A DNA stretch of 6,280 nucleotides from Candidatus Falkowiibacteriota bacterium (GCA_026396945.1 JAPLVX010000096.1:1-6280); one strand, 5' to 3'. Counted from the first letter of the stretch, positions 1 through 6,195 are shown. Translations and numbers: made by a program. The notes: a model not told the origin generated them from the sequence alone.

Positions 1-1363
1 CTGTCCGCATCGCAAAGATAGCGCCGGTATTAAGAGAGTTCTCTAAAACAAAATTCATATCAACTACCCCATGACCACCTTTAGTGGAAAAATCCGAGTT
101 ACTAATCGGTTTGTTCCAACCATTAATCATTATTTGCCCGGGATCATTATAGGTAGTCGCCGGCGTAACTTTTTTTTGGTCTAGGGCCGCCGACATCGTA
201 ATAGTTTTGAAAACCGAGCCTGGTTCATATTGATCCGAAACAACTGGGTTATTAAAAGTCTGTAGACTAGTATCTTTATAATCATTGGGGTTGAAGTCGG
301 GCACGGAACACATCGCCAGGATCGCTCCAGTTTTCGGGTCGACCGCGATTACACTACCGCCAGTCGCGCCATGTTTTTTAACTGCTTCAGCCAATTTTTC
401 GCAGGCGGTAAATTGAGCCGTTCGATCAATTGTCAAAATTAAATTACTCCCGGCCTCCGGTTTAACATATTCTCGATCATCCACGATCGCCACTCCATTA
501 CCACCTAGTTCCGATTTTAATGAACCGTACTTACCAAACAACTCATCATTAAAAAATTCTTCTAAACCATAACGACCCTTTTCTTCTTCGTCAATATAAC
601 TGACAAAACCCAAGAAATGAGCCCCAATATTATTTTCCGGATAATAACGATATTTCTTTAAATCAAAGCCTAGGCCCTCTATTTTCACCTCGCTATTATT
701 TTGGGTATTAATTACTTTCTCATTTTTAAAGTCCAGATCGGCTACTTTACTATCGCTTAAGAAAGCGTAGAGTTTAATTAAGTCATCAATACTGACTTTA
801 TTTTCGAGGGGCTCGTAAGGATCGCCAGGTTTATCAAGTTTAGTTAGATATTTGGCGATGATTGCTTCTTTTTGCAATTCGGCTTCCTTGGCTCCCTGCC
901 CGAATCCAGGTTCCGCCTGAGTAGAACTAGTCGTTATAGCGGCCGCCGAAGTGGTGTTTGGGGTGCTCGTCGAAGTGAGATTGTAATTCAGACCGGCTTT
1001 TTCCAATTTCGGTTTATCAAAAAACTCAAAAAGCTTGGCGGCTAAAACCGGAGGCTCCTTAATATCTTTAGGAATGGCATACAAAAAAGCGAAGTCTTTA
1101 TTAGTTGCCAAGGGATATAAATTCTCTTGACCATTAATATTGTCGGAAATAAAAATTTGGCCTCGATCCGGCTTTAATTTGCTATAAATTTGATGCTGGG
1201 AAGAAGCGAGCGCCGTATACCAATCGCATTGTTTAATTTGCAAATTAAATAATTTATAAATTAAGGCCGTACATAATAAAAAAATAATCGCAACCACTAA
1301 ATGCAAACGATTATTCTTATGATTCCTAGAACCCTGAGTATTTTTTTGCCGATCGCGCCACAT
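1..1363 (-). CDS. ftsI: Class B penicillin-binding protein, FtsI/PBP2-like peptidoglycan transpeptidase (3' end off window)
   Basis: This is a D,D-transpeptidase that cross-links peptidoglycan, probably at the division septum. It acts outside the membrane, anchored by one N-terminal helix. The frame is open for 454 codons and leaves the window without a stop. Visible are a basic cytoplasmic start (residues 1-19), a membrane segment (about 20-43), the class B dimerisation/pedestal motif DRGQIF (66-71), a Thr/Ser/Ala-rich stretch (about 130-149), the motif GLEEFFND before the catalytic domain, and a transpeptidase domain from about residue 330. The nucleophile motif is SVFK (Ser383, Lys386) and the second motif is SLN (443-445). 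The third motif (KTG/KSG) must lie beyond base 1. Family members usually run to roughly 550-650 residues, so about a quarter is missing. The ATG at 1363-1361 sits 2 nt after the ftsL-like stop, with no SD sequence. The mraZ-rsmH-ftsL context favours division-specific FtsI over an elongation PBP2. Confidence 0.93.
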   Translation of the reverse strand, partial: MWRDRQKNTQGSRNHKNNRLHLVVAIIFLLCTALIYKLFNLQIKQCDWYTALASSQHQIYSKLKPDRGQIFISDNINGQENLYPLATNKDFAFLYAIPKDIKEPPVLAAKLFEFFDKPKLEKAGLNYNLTSTSTPNTTSAAAITTSSTQAEPGFGQGAKEAELQKEAIIAKYLTKLDKPGDPYEPLENKVSIDDLIKLYAFLSDSKVADLDFKNEKVINTQNNSEVKIEGLGFDLKKYRYYPENNIGAHFLGFVSYIDEEEKGRYGLEEFFNDELFGKYGSLKSELGGNGVAIVDDREYVKPEAGSNLILTIDRTAQFTACEKLAEAVKKHGATGGSVIAVDPKTGAILAMCSVPDFNPNDYKDTSLQTFNNPVVSDQYEPGSVFKTITMSAALDQKKVTPATTYNDPGQIMINGWNKPISNSDFSTKGGHGVVDMNFVLENSLNTGAIFAMRT

Positions 1364-1365
1364 AA

Positions 1366-1704
1366 TTATTTTTTGGCCACCATGGTATTGTTTACAGTTA
1401 AGTAATCAACCTCTCCCACTGCGACCATATTTAGGTCTTTTACTTTATTGATTAAGTTATTATACGACTGCATCGCCATCATTTTAGATTCAATCTCCTG
1501 ATTATCACTAGCCAAAGCATTGGCTTGATTTTTTAATCTTTCCAAGGCAAAGCCCTTGACTGTTAAATCATTAATGCAAACAATATAGCCTAGACCAAAA
1601 ACAATCAGCAATGAAAATAAAGCCATATTTATTACCTTTAAATTTAAACGGCGGCCGGGCCGGCTACTGGCACTAGTATTTAATTTATTCTTAAAATCAG
1701 TCAT
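1366..1704 (-). CDS. ftsL: FtsL-like small membrane division protein
   Basis: This is a small bitopic protein that probably serves as the FtsL-type scaffold of the divisome, linking early division proteins to FtsI/FtsW. From the ATG at 1704 it has 112 residues: a basic cytoplasmic tail (1-23, with PGRR), a single membrane helix (about 24-44), then a predicted coiled coil (about 53-91). The C-terminal LNMVAVGEVDYL resembles the segment that follows the coil in FtsL proteins. Sequence conservation in this family is weak, so the call rests on size, topology and position between rsmH and ftsI. FtsB/DivIC-like proteins share this architecture and cannot be excluded. An in-frame TTG at 1719 would add five residues (MSSIY). 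Neither start has a convincing SD, and I prefer the ATG. The gene begins 46 nt after the rsmH stop and ends 2 nt before ftsI, so all are likely co-transcribed. Confidence 0.8.
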   Translation of the reverse strand: MTDFKNKLNTSASSRPGRRLNLKVINMALFSLLIVFGLGYIVCINDLTVKGFALERLKNQANALASDNQEIESKMMAMQSYNNLINKVKDLNMVAVGEVDYLTVNNTMVAKK

Positions 1705-1750
1705 ATAAATAGATGACAATTTCTTAGCTTTATATCAATTTAAAAATTAT

Positions 1751-2659
1751 CTAGTTTGGACTTCGGGTTTGGATTCTTCGGGCGGCACGGAGTTTAGCAC
1801 TCCGAGCTCGGGGGTTAGCATTGGTTTCTTCCGGGGATGGGCCAAGCGGTTTTTTGGTTAAAATTTCTAACTCTTGCCGGTTGTGGTCACGAAAAAAATT
1901 TTTTACGATTCTATCTTCCCCGCTATGGAAGGAAACGATCACGAGACGACCGGCGGGAGAAAGCAGATCGAGAGCAAGCGGCAAAACTGCTCGTAAAGAT
2001 TCTAATTCTTGATTTGTTTCCATTCTTAGGGCTTGGAAGACTCGAGTGGCCGGATTTAAGCGACTCGCTCGGAAACGAGCCGGCAAAGCGCTTAAAATTA
2101 TATCGACCAGATCTTTGGTGCTTTTTATGGTCTCGCGTCGTCTAACTTCTACTATTTTTTTGGCTATCTGGTAAGCAAAGCGTTCCTCTCCGTATTCTCG
2201 AAATATTCGAGTTAAATCTAACAAAGAATATTTGTTAACAATTGTTTCAGTTAATTTAAGCTCATCGCCAAAGGCCATGTCGAGCGGTCGTTCGCCCTGA
2301 AAAGAGAAACCGCGTGTTTCGTCTTCAAGTTGCGCCGAGGATAACCCTAGGTCCAATACTATCCCCTGAAATTTGGTGGTCGCAGGAAACTTAGCGGCGA
2401 CAATCTCTTTTATATTTTTAAAATTCGTTCTGGCTAGAACAACATTATTTAAATTAAGATCAGTTAATTTTTGGCGGGCGTTTTCCAGGGCTAATTCATC
2501 CAAATCAGTCGCCAGGATTCGGCCAGTCGGACCAACGGCTGCGGCCAAGGCTAAAGTATAGCTAGCTCCACCCAAGGTACCGTCGATGAAATTCCCTCCC
2601 GATTTAGGCTGCAGATATTCCAGTACTTCCTTAAGCATGACCGGAAGATGGTGATACAT
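1751..2659 (-). CDS. rsmH: 16S rRNA (cytosine(1402)-N(4))-methyltransferase RsmH (MraW)
   Basis: RsmH transfers a methyl group from S-adenosylmethionine to N4 of C1402 in 16S rRNA, in the decoding centre. From the ATG at 2659 it has 302 residues, close to the usual 300-315. Visible motifs in order are N-terminal HHLPVML, SAM motif I FIDGTLGGAS (24-33), acidic DLD (52-54), VLDLGLSSAQL (about 101-111), RGFSF (116-120) and PLDM (125-128), YGEERF (156-161), NPATRVFQALR (202-212), SFHSGEDRIVK (243-253) and the C-terminal NPRARSAKLR (282-291). Several positions differ from the common consensus: NPATR for HPATR, FHSGEDR for FHSLEDR, and ERPLDMAF for DGPLDMRM. A GTG at 2671 would add four residues and overlap mraZ by 8 nt. 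I prefer the ATG because an AGGTG lies 9 nt upstream and family members begin just before the HxPVxL motif. It sits 4 nt after the mraZ stop, as in the standard dcw cluster. Confidence 0.96.
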   Translation of the reverse strand: MYHHLPVMLKEVLEYLQPKSGGNFIDGTLGGASYTLALAAAVGPTGRILATDLDELALENARQKLTDLNLNNVVLARTNFKNIKEIVAAKFPATTKFQGIVLDLGLSSAQLEDETRGFSFQGERPLDMAFGDELKLTETIVNKYSLLDLTRIFREYGEERFAYQIAKKIVEVRRRETIKSTKDLVDIILSALPARFRASRLNPATRVFQALRMETNQELESLRAVLPLALDLLSPAGRLVIVSFHSGEDRIVKNFFRDHNRQELEILTKKPLGPSPEETNANPRARSAKLRAARRIQTRSPN

Positions 2660-2663
2660 ACTT

Positions 2664-3095
2664 TTAAACACCTAAATCCCCTAGTTCTTCGGCAATTGCG
2701 TTGCTATTTTTTTCGGCTTCACTTTTATATTTTTTCCAAGCCGCTTCAGGCCAAATTTCCAAATGATTATATAAACCGGCGATAATAATACTTTTTTTCA
2801 GACCGGAGAAGTCCCGTAAATATTCCGGCAGGGTTATCCGCCCTTGATTATCAAAATCTACCTCCATGGCGCCAGCTAACATGTGGCGGGCGAAAGCTCT
2901 GGCCTTAGCTTGGCTCAACGGTAGGCTAGCAAATTTCTGAGCAATCTTTTCAAATTGCTCTTTGGAGTATAAAAATAAGCAGTTGTCCAAACCTTTAGTG
3001 ACAACGGCTCCTTTCTTTAAAATATTACGAAACTTAGCGGGAATGGCTAAACGTCCCTTATCGTCTAAGTTGTGATTGTATTCACCAATAAACAT
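2664..3095 (-). CDS. mraZ: MraZ, AbrB-fold transcriptional regulator of the dcw cluster
   Basis: MraZ is a DNA-binding protein that forms ring-shaped oligomers and, in the bacteria studied, regulates the cluster it heads, including its own gene. The 143-residue length is typical. It contains two SpoVT-AbrB-like halves, each with the family signature: DDKGRLAIP (11-19) and DNQGRITLP (82-90). Other family landmarks are the N-terminal MFIGEY, GLDNCLFLY (35-43), ARAFARHML and GAMEVD (75-80) before the second half, and HLEIW (111-115). The ATG at 3095 gives the canonical MF(I/M)GEY start, so the start is secure although no SD is visible. It is the first gene of the unit, with a strong promoter and three phased G-rich boxes upstream. 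The last codons carry the likely ribosome-binding site of rsmH, suggesting translational coupling. Confidence 0.97.
   Translation of the reverse strand: MFIGEYNHNLDDKGRLAIPAKFRNILKKGAVVTKGLDNCLFLYSKEQFEKIAQKFASLPLSQAKARAFARHMLAGAMEVDFDNQGRITLPEYLRDFSGLKKSIIIAGLYNHLEIWPEAAWKKYKSEAEKNSNAIAEELGDLGV
2669..2673 (-). promoter_or_regulatory. Ribosome-binding site deciding the rsmH start
   Basis: AGGTG on the minus strand lies inside the last codons of mraZ, 9 nt before the ATG at 2659. It is the only well-spaced SD-like sequence I see in the window. It supports the ATG over the upstream GTG at 2671, which it overlaps. It is a partial match to AGGAG, so the call is moderate. Confidence 0.5.
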
Positions 3096-3154
3096 TTGGA
3101 TCGTTTTAATTTTTTAAAAAAATAAAAAATTTAGAAATTAATTTAAAATCTATT
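3096..3154 (-). other. AT-rich 5' leader of mraZ with an A-U-only hairpin
   Basis: This is the part of the inferred mraZ leader between the G-rich boxes and the start codon. It is almost entirely A and T, with no SD sequence before the ATG. Eight bases at 3108-3115 (AATTTTTT) are complementary to 3124-3131 (AAAAAATT) across an 8-nt loop. This gives a weak A-U-only stem about 12 nt upstream of the start codon. A structured or S1-binding leader is possible, but the composition alone could produce it. Confidence 0.35.
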
Positions 3155-3179
3155 CACCCCTCTTCCCCACTTTTCACCT
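3155..3179 (-). promoter_or_regulatory. Three phased MraZ-box-like operator repeats
   Basis: On the minus strand three G-rich pentamers stand at exact 10-bp spacing: AGGTG (3179-3175), TGGGG (3169-3165) and GGGTG (3159-3155), separated by AAAAG and AAGAG. Known MraZ operators, as in E. coli, are direct TGGGN repeats with 5-nt spacers between the promoter and mraZ, so period, number and location all agree. They begin a few bases after the inferred transcription start. Binding here would be expected to control the whole mraZ-rsmH-ftsL-ftsI unit. The function is inferred; the repeats and spacing are seen directly. Confidence 0.72.
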
Positions 3180-3189
3180 TGCAAGTACA

Positions 3190-3218
3190 ATTATACACCA
3201 CTTAAACCCGCCTGGCAA
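3190..3218 (-). promoter_or_regulatory. Sigma70-type promoter of the dcw cluster
   Basis: On the minus strand a -35 element TTGCCA (3218-3213) is followed by a 17-bp spacer and a perfect -10 element TATAAT (3195-3190). Transcription would start near 3183, about 88 nt before the mraZ ATG and just ahead of the three G-rich boxes. The element lies downstream of the tsaB terminator, so it fits an independent promoter for the division genes. The match to consensus is the strongest in the intergenic regions. Confidence 0.8.
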
Positions 3219-3252
3219 CAATTAGAAATCCTTTGAAATAAGGGAAATTTAT

Positions 3253-3286
3253 AAAAAAAGAGATACTTATCAACAAGCACCTCTTT
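3253..3286 (-). terminator. Intrinsic terminator after tsaB
   Basis: The minus-strand transcript can form an uninterrupted 12-bp stem (3286-3275 pairing with 3268-3257) around the 6-nt loop GUUGAU. A run of seven U follows, three of them inside the stem. Two pairs are G-U on this strand and become A-C mismatches on the other, so the structure is directional. It sits 52 nt after the tsaB stop and upstream of the mraZ promoter, separating the two transcription units. Confidence 0.87.
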
Positions 3287-3338
3287 ATAATTTATCCAAT
3301 TTAAAAATTTTCACTAAAAGTTATCAACAGGCCCTTAA

Positions 3339-3770
3339 CTAACGGCCGATACTCGGTTCGTGGTCATATAACGGTTTCACAATTCTTATCCCCTGGCTAA
3401 TTTTGACTTTAGACCGCTTATTCTCCGCTTCAATCGGGATATTTAGGGCGTAAGCCAGGGCATTTGCGGTGGCCACTCCAATCCGTAAAGAAGTAAAACT
3501 TCCGCCGGAATCCGCCACAATTATTTTTCTTAAATCTGATAATTTTACTTTGTTCTTTTTTAATAATTTATCAATCGCTGGTAAAAGCTTCTCGGCTTGA
3601 GAGCGCGAAGCCATAAATTCCTGTTTAGCGATGGTTAAATGGGTTGCCTTAACGGCCGCTAGTTTGGCCGAAGCGATTTTTCCGGTTGCCAGTTGGGTGT
3701 GACCAATTGCTTCCTGCCTTAAAGCAATAATAATCTTTTCTCGGTCGGCCGTATTAATATATAAAATCAT
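3339..3770 (-). CDS. tsaB: TsaB-like tRNA t6A modification protein, compact form
   Basis: TsaB is an inactive relative of the TsaD ATPase that partners TsaD and TsaE in making N6-threonylcarbamoyladenosine at A37 of ANN-decoding tRNAs. Visible are the first strand MILYINTA (1-8), the segment SQAEKLLPAIDKLL (57-70), which matches the family's HSExLLPxI, the core DSGGSFTSLRIG (87-98) corresponding to GPGSFTGLRIG, and ANALAYALNIP (102-112). The protein has only 143 residues, whereas TsaB of E. coli or Bacillus is about 230. The C-terminal VKPLYDHEPSIGR still resembles the family's terminal PxYxR strand, so the middle of the C-terminal lobe, not the end, appears to be missing. The ATG at 3770 has no SD within normal distance; an AAGGA lies 15 nt upstream. 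It follows dus by 53 nt and is followed by a terminator. A short TsaD/YeaZ-fold protein of other function is possible but less likely. Confidence 0.87.
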   Translation of the reverse strand: MILYINTADREKIIIALRQEAIGHTQLATGKIASAKLAAVKATHLTIAKQEFMASRSQAEKLLPAIDKLLKKNKVKLSDLRKIIVADSGGSFTSLRIGVATANALAYALNIPIEAENKRSKVKISQGIRIVKPLYDHEPSIGR

Positions 3771-3771
3771 A

Positions 3772-3839
3772 GATTATTTAAATTGTCCTTTATTATTAAA
3801 ACAATTATTTATTATTCAAATTATTATTTATTATTTAAA
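3772..3839 (-). repeat. Imperfect 19-bp AT-rich tandem repeat at the dus-tsaB junction
   Basis: On the minus strand four units begin at 3839, 3820, 3801 and 3782, an exact 19-bp period. The first three open with TTTAAATAATAA, TTTGAATAATAA and TTTTAATAATAA, and the fourth, partial unit with TTTAAATAATC runs to the tsaB start. The first unit encodes the last residues of Dus (LNNK and the stop), so the repeat straddles the gene end and fills the spacer. Units 2 and 3 also contain a weak promoter-like pair (TTGAAT, 16 bp, AATAAT), which AT-rich DNA offers easily. Confidence 0.6.
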
Positions 3840-4762
3840 CTATTATTTAAAATATTCTTCAAATCTTTCAACGTCTTAACTTTGACCAACTCGGCTCGCA
3901 AATGACTGGCGCCAGCCAGGCCGTTAACGTACCAAACCAGGTGTTTTCTTAGCTCTATTAAGCCAGCCTCGCCTTTTAATTTTTTAACCAATTTAGCATT
4001 ATCTAAAATAACCTTGAAAATCTCGGATTTATTTTTTGGCCGCTCTTTCAAACTAAAAATCCAGGGGTTGCCCAGAGCGCCTCGGGCGATACCAACACCA
4101 TCAGCGCCGGTAGTCTTTAAAACTCGTTTAATATCAGCCGGGGTATTAATACCGCCATTAGCCAGAATAACGCCCTTGAAATAAGGGCGAACATTTTTTA
4201 TCAATTCCAAATCAACTTCACCACTAAAACCACCGGCTAAAGTCCGGCCATGAATCATAACGGCCTTAATATCTAAATCACTTAATTCTTTTAAAAACTT
4301 CGAAGCGTCCATTTGACCGTTCCCCGCTCTTAACTTAATCGACAGGGGTAAATCAGTATTAGCTAAAATAACTTTTATAATTTCCCGGGTTCGTTTTATA
4401 TCCTTCATTAAAGCTGCGCCCGCGCCTTGCTGCAAAACTTTTTTCACTGGACAACCACAATTCAAATCAATTCCGGCCGGTCGTACTTTTTGCGTAATAA
4501 TTCTAACGGCTTTGGCGAAATGAGCCGGATTGGAACCGAAGAGCTGGACAACATAATTTTTTTCTAGCCGACGATTAAACTTTATTAATTCTAAACTTTC
4601 TTTAGAGTCATAGAATAAGGCCGTCGCCGACACCATTTCGCTATATAAAACTTGAGCGCTATATCGCGCGCAGAGCTGGCGATAAGCGCTATCAGTAAAA
4701 CCAGCCAGGGGAGCGAGCGCCAAAATCGGCCGTCTTAATTCTTTCCAAAAATTTTTCGACAT
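3824..4762 (-). CDS. dus: tRNA-dihydrouridine synthase (DusB-like)
   Basis: This is a flavin (FMN) enzyme that reduces uridines to dihydrouridine in tRNA using NADPH. From the ATG at 4762 it has 312 residues, the family's usual size: a TIM barrel (to about residue 240) and a C-terminal helical tRNA-binding domain. Motifs are APLAGFTD (17-24) at the FMN phosphate side, SEMV (41-44), QLFGSNP (73-79), NCGCP (101-105) with the catalytic Cys104, SIKLRAG, HGRT (171-174), NGGI (202-205) and ARGALGNPW (226-234). The common NMGCP reads NCGCP here, adding a second cysteine two residues before the catalytic one. A TTG at 4780 would add six residues and overlap the cysS stop as TTGA. I prefer the ATG because the result begins MSKNFW, close to other Dus N-termini, but coupling through TTGA is possible. 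Subfamily (DusB versus A or C) is inferred from motif style. Confidence 0.94.
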   Translation of the reverse strand: MSKNFWKELRRPILALAPLAGFTDSAYRQLCARYSAQVLYSEMVSATALFYDSKESLELIKFNRRLEKNYVVQLFGSNPAHFAKAVRIITQKVRPAGIDLNCGCPVKKVLQQGAGAALMKDIKRTREIIKVILANTDLPLSIKLRAGNGQMDASKFLKELSDLDIKAVMIHGRTLAGGFSGEVDLELIKNVRPYFKGVILANGGINTPADIKRVLKTTGADGVGIARGALGNPWIFSLKERPKNKSEIFKVILDNAKLVKKLKGEAGLIELRKHLVWYVNGLAGASHLRAELVKVKTLKDLKNILNNSLNNK

Positions 4763-4776
4763 TAGATTGTTAGATT

Positions 4777-6192
4777 TCAAATTTTTATGGCCCGGCTACC
4801 CGCCTCATTATCTTCAACCTTATAGCCCATACTTTCTAGCTCTTTTCTTAGCTCGTCGGAACGAGAAAAATTTTTAGCGGCCCGGGCTTCTTCTCTCAAA
4901 ACTAATAACTTTTTAATTTCGATCGGGATGGTAGCGGCTTTAAATTTTGCCGCCACTTTTAAATTCAGGCCCCAAATTTTATCAAAATCAAATAGGGTCG
5001 CTAATTTAACGGCTGGACTCAAATCTGATTTAAAAATTTCCGTGATTAGCGCTAGCGAGGCCGGGATATTAAAATCGTTGGCAATAATCTCGATAAATTT
5101 TTCTTGCCACTTTTTATCGACTCGTCCCGGCTTAACCGCTAATTCCCTGATTTTATTAAACAAATTGTCTAGTCCACTTTGAGCGGCCCCTAAAGCCTCC
5201 CAGGTAAAATTTTGATTAGAGCGGTAGTGAGCTTGAAGAAAAAAATATCTTAAGGCGATTGGATTAAAATTTCTCACTTTTATATCGGCCAGACTGTAGC
5301 TAGTGCCCTCGGATTTAGCCATCTTCTTATTATCGACTAATAAATGGGCGTTATGTAACCAATAATCAACAAACTTAACTCCATTGGCCGCTTCGCTAGT
5401 AGCGATCTCGTTGGTATGATGGACTGGAATATGTTCGATTCCGCCCATATGAATATCAATTGTGTCGCCCAGATATCTTTTGACCATCACCGAACATTCA
5501 ATGTGCCAACCAGGAAAACCCTCACCGTCCTTAACTAAGGGCGAATAAAAAGGGGATGGCCAAAACTGTAAAGCTTTCTTATGACTGCCCGCTTTAAAAA
5601 ACCATAAAGCGAAATCGGCCGGGTTCTTTTTTTCCGAATCACTAACGGCGCCGTGTCCGGCTGAACTAATATTTTTGCTTAAATCTTGTCTAGATAACTT
5701 GCTGTATTCGGGGAACTTATCAACCGCAAAGTAAATCGCCAACTTGGTCGTATAAGCATAGCCCTTGGCTAATAAAACTTTGACGAAGCTAATTATTTCT
5801 TTAATTTGATCGGTTGCCCGCGGAGTGAAGGTCGGGTTTATAATATTTAGGGCGGCAGTATCTTGCTGATAAATTTTAATATATTTTTCGGCAATGGCCG
5901 CCGGGGCCAAACTCTCTCTCATCGCTCCAGTGGCCATTTTGTCTTCGCCCTCGTCGTTGTCGGAACTTAGGTGCCCCACGTCCGTATAATTACGGACCAT
6001 TTTTACCCTATAGCCCAAATAGTCAAAACTACGATTAATTAAATCGGCGCAGACCATGCCGCGCAAATTACCAATATGTTGCGTCCAATATACCGTCGGG
6101 CCGCAGTAATAGAAAGACACTCGACCCTTCTTCAAAGGCGCAAAGATTTCTTTCTGGCGACTCAAGGTATTATAAAGATAAATTTCTTTCAT
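4777..6192 (-). CDS. cysS: Cysteinyl-tRNA synthetase
   Basis: This class I synthetase charges tRNA-Cys with cysteine in the cytoplasm. At 471 residues it has normal length. The Rossmann domain carries YYCGPTVY (28-35) and the HIGH motif as HIGN (39-42). The zinc ligands of the family correspond to Cys30, Cys233 in GWHIECS, His258 in VHHTNE, and Glu262. DIHMGG (246-251) precedes the zinc His/Glu pair, and the KMSKS loop appears as KMAKS (290-294). The C-terminal part holds the helical anticodon-recognition region, ending in AKNFSRSDELRKEL (439-452), a typical CysRS segment. The insert GHLSSDNDEGEDKM (73-86) is found in a subset of bacterial CysRS. The start ATG at 6192 lies 3 nt after the stop of the preceding frame, with no SD. 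It ends in TGA, overlapping a possible TTG start of dus, so the two are probably co-transcribed. Confidence 0.97.
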   Translation of the reverse strand: MKEIYLYNTLSRQKEIFAPLKKGRVSFYYCGPTVYWTQHIGNLRGMVCADLINRSFDYLGYRVKMVRNYTDVGHLSSDNDEGEDKMATGAMRESLAPAAIAEKYIKIYQQDTAALNIINPTFTPRATDQIKEIISFVKVLLAKGYAYTTKLAIYFAVDKFPEYSKLSRQDLSKNISSAGHGAVSDSEKKNPADFALWFFKAGSHKKALQFWPSPFYSPLVKDGEGFPGWHIECSVMVKRYLGDTIDIHMGGIEHIPVHHTNEIATSEAANGVKFVDYWLHNAHLLVDNKKMAKSEGTSYSLADIKVRNFNPIALRYFFLQAHYRSNQNFTWEALGAAQSGLDNLFNKIRELAVKPGRVDKKWQEKFIEIIANDFNIPASLALITEIFKSDLSPAVKLATLFDFDKIWGLNLKVAAKFKAATIPIEIKKLLVLREEARAAKNFSRSDELRKELESMGYKVEDNEAGSRAIKI

Positions 6193-6195
6193 AGA

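Noticed and set aside
1821..2561. Open plus-strand frames of 62, 63 and 102 codons opposite rsmH
   Set aside because: They lie antisense to a fully canonical rsmH, have no family resemblance and biased composition (Arg- and Ser-rich), and no upstream signals.
3319..3340. A second hairpin (AGTTA/TAACT) just after the tsaB stop, followed by T-rich sequence
   Set aside because: Only 5 bp of stem with a long loop, much weaker than the terminator at 3253-3286.
4928..5182. Open plus-strand frame of 84 codons opposite cysS
   Set aside because: It is antisense to the C-terminal part of a well-supported CysRS. The protein resembles no known family and looks like a reading-frame shadow.
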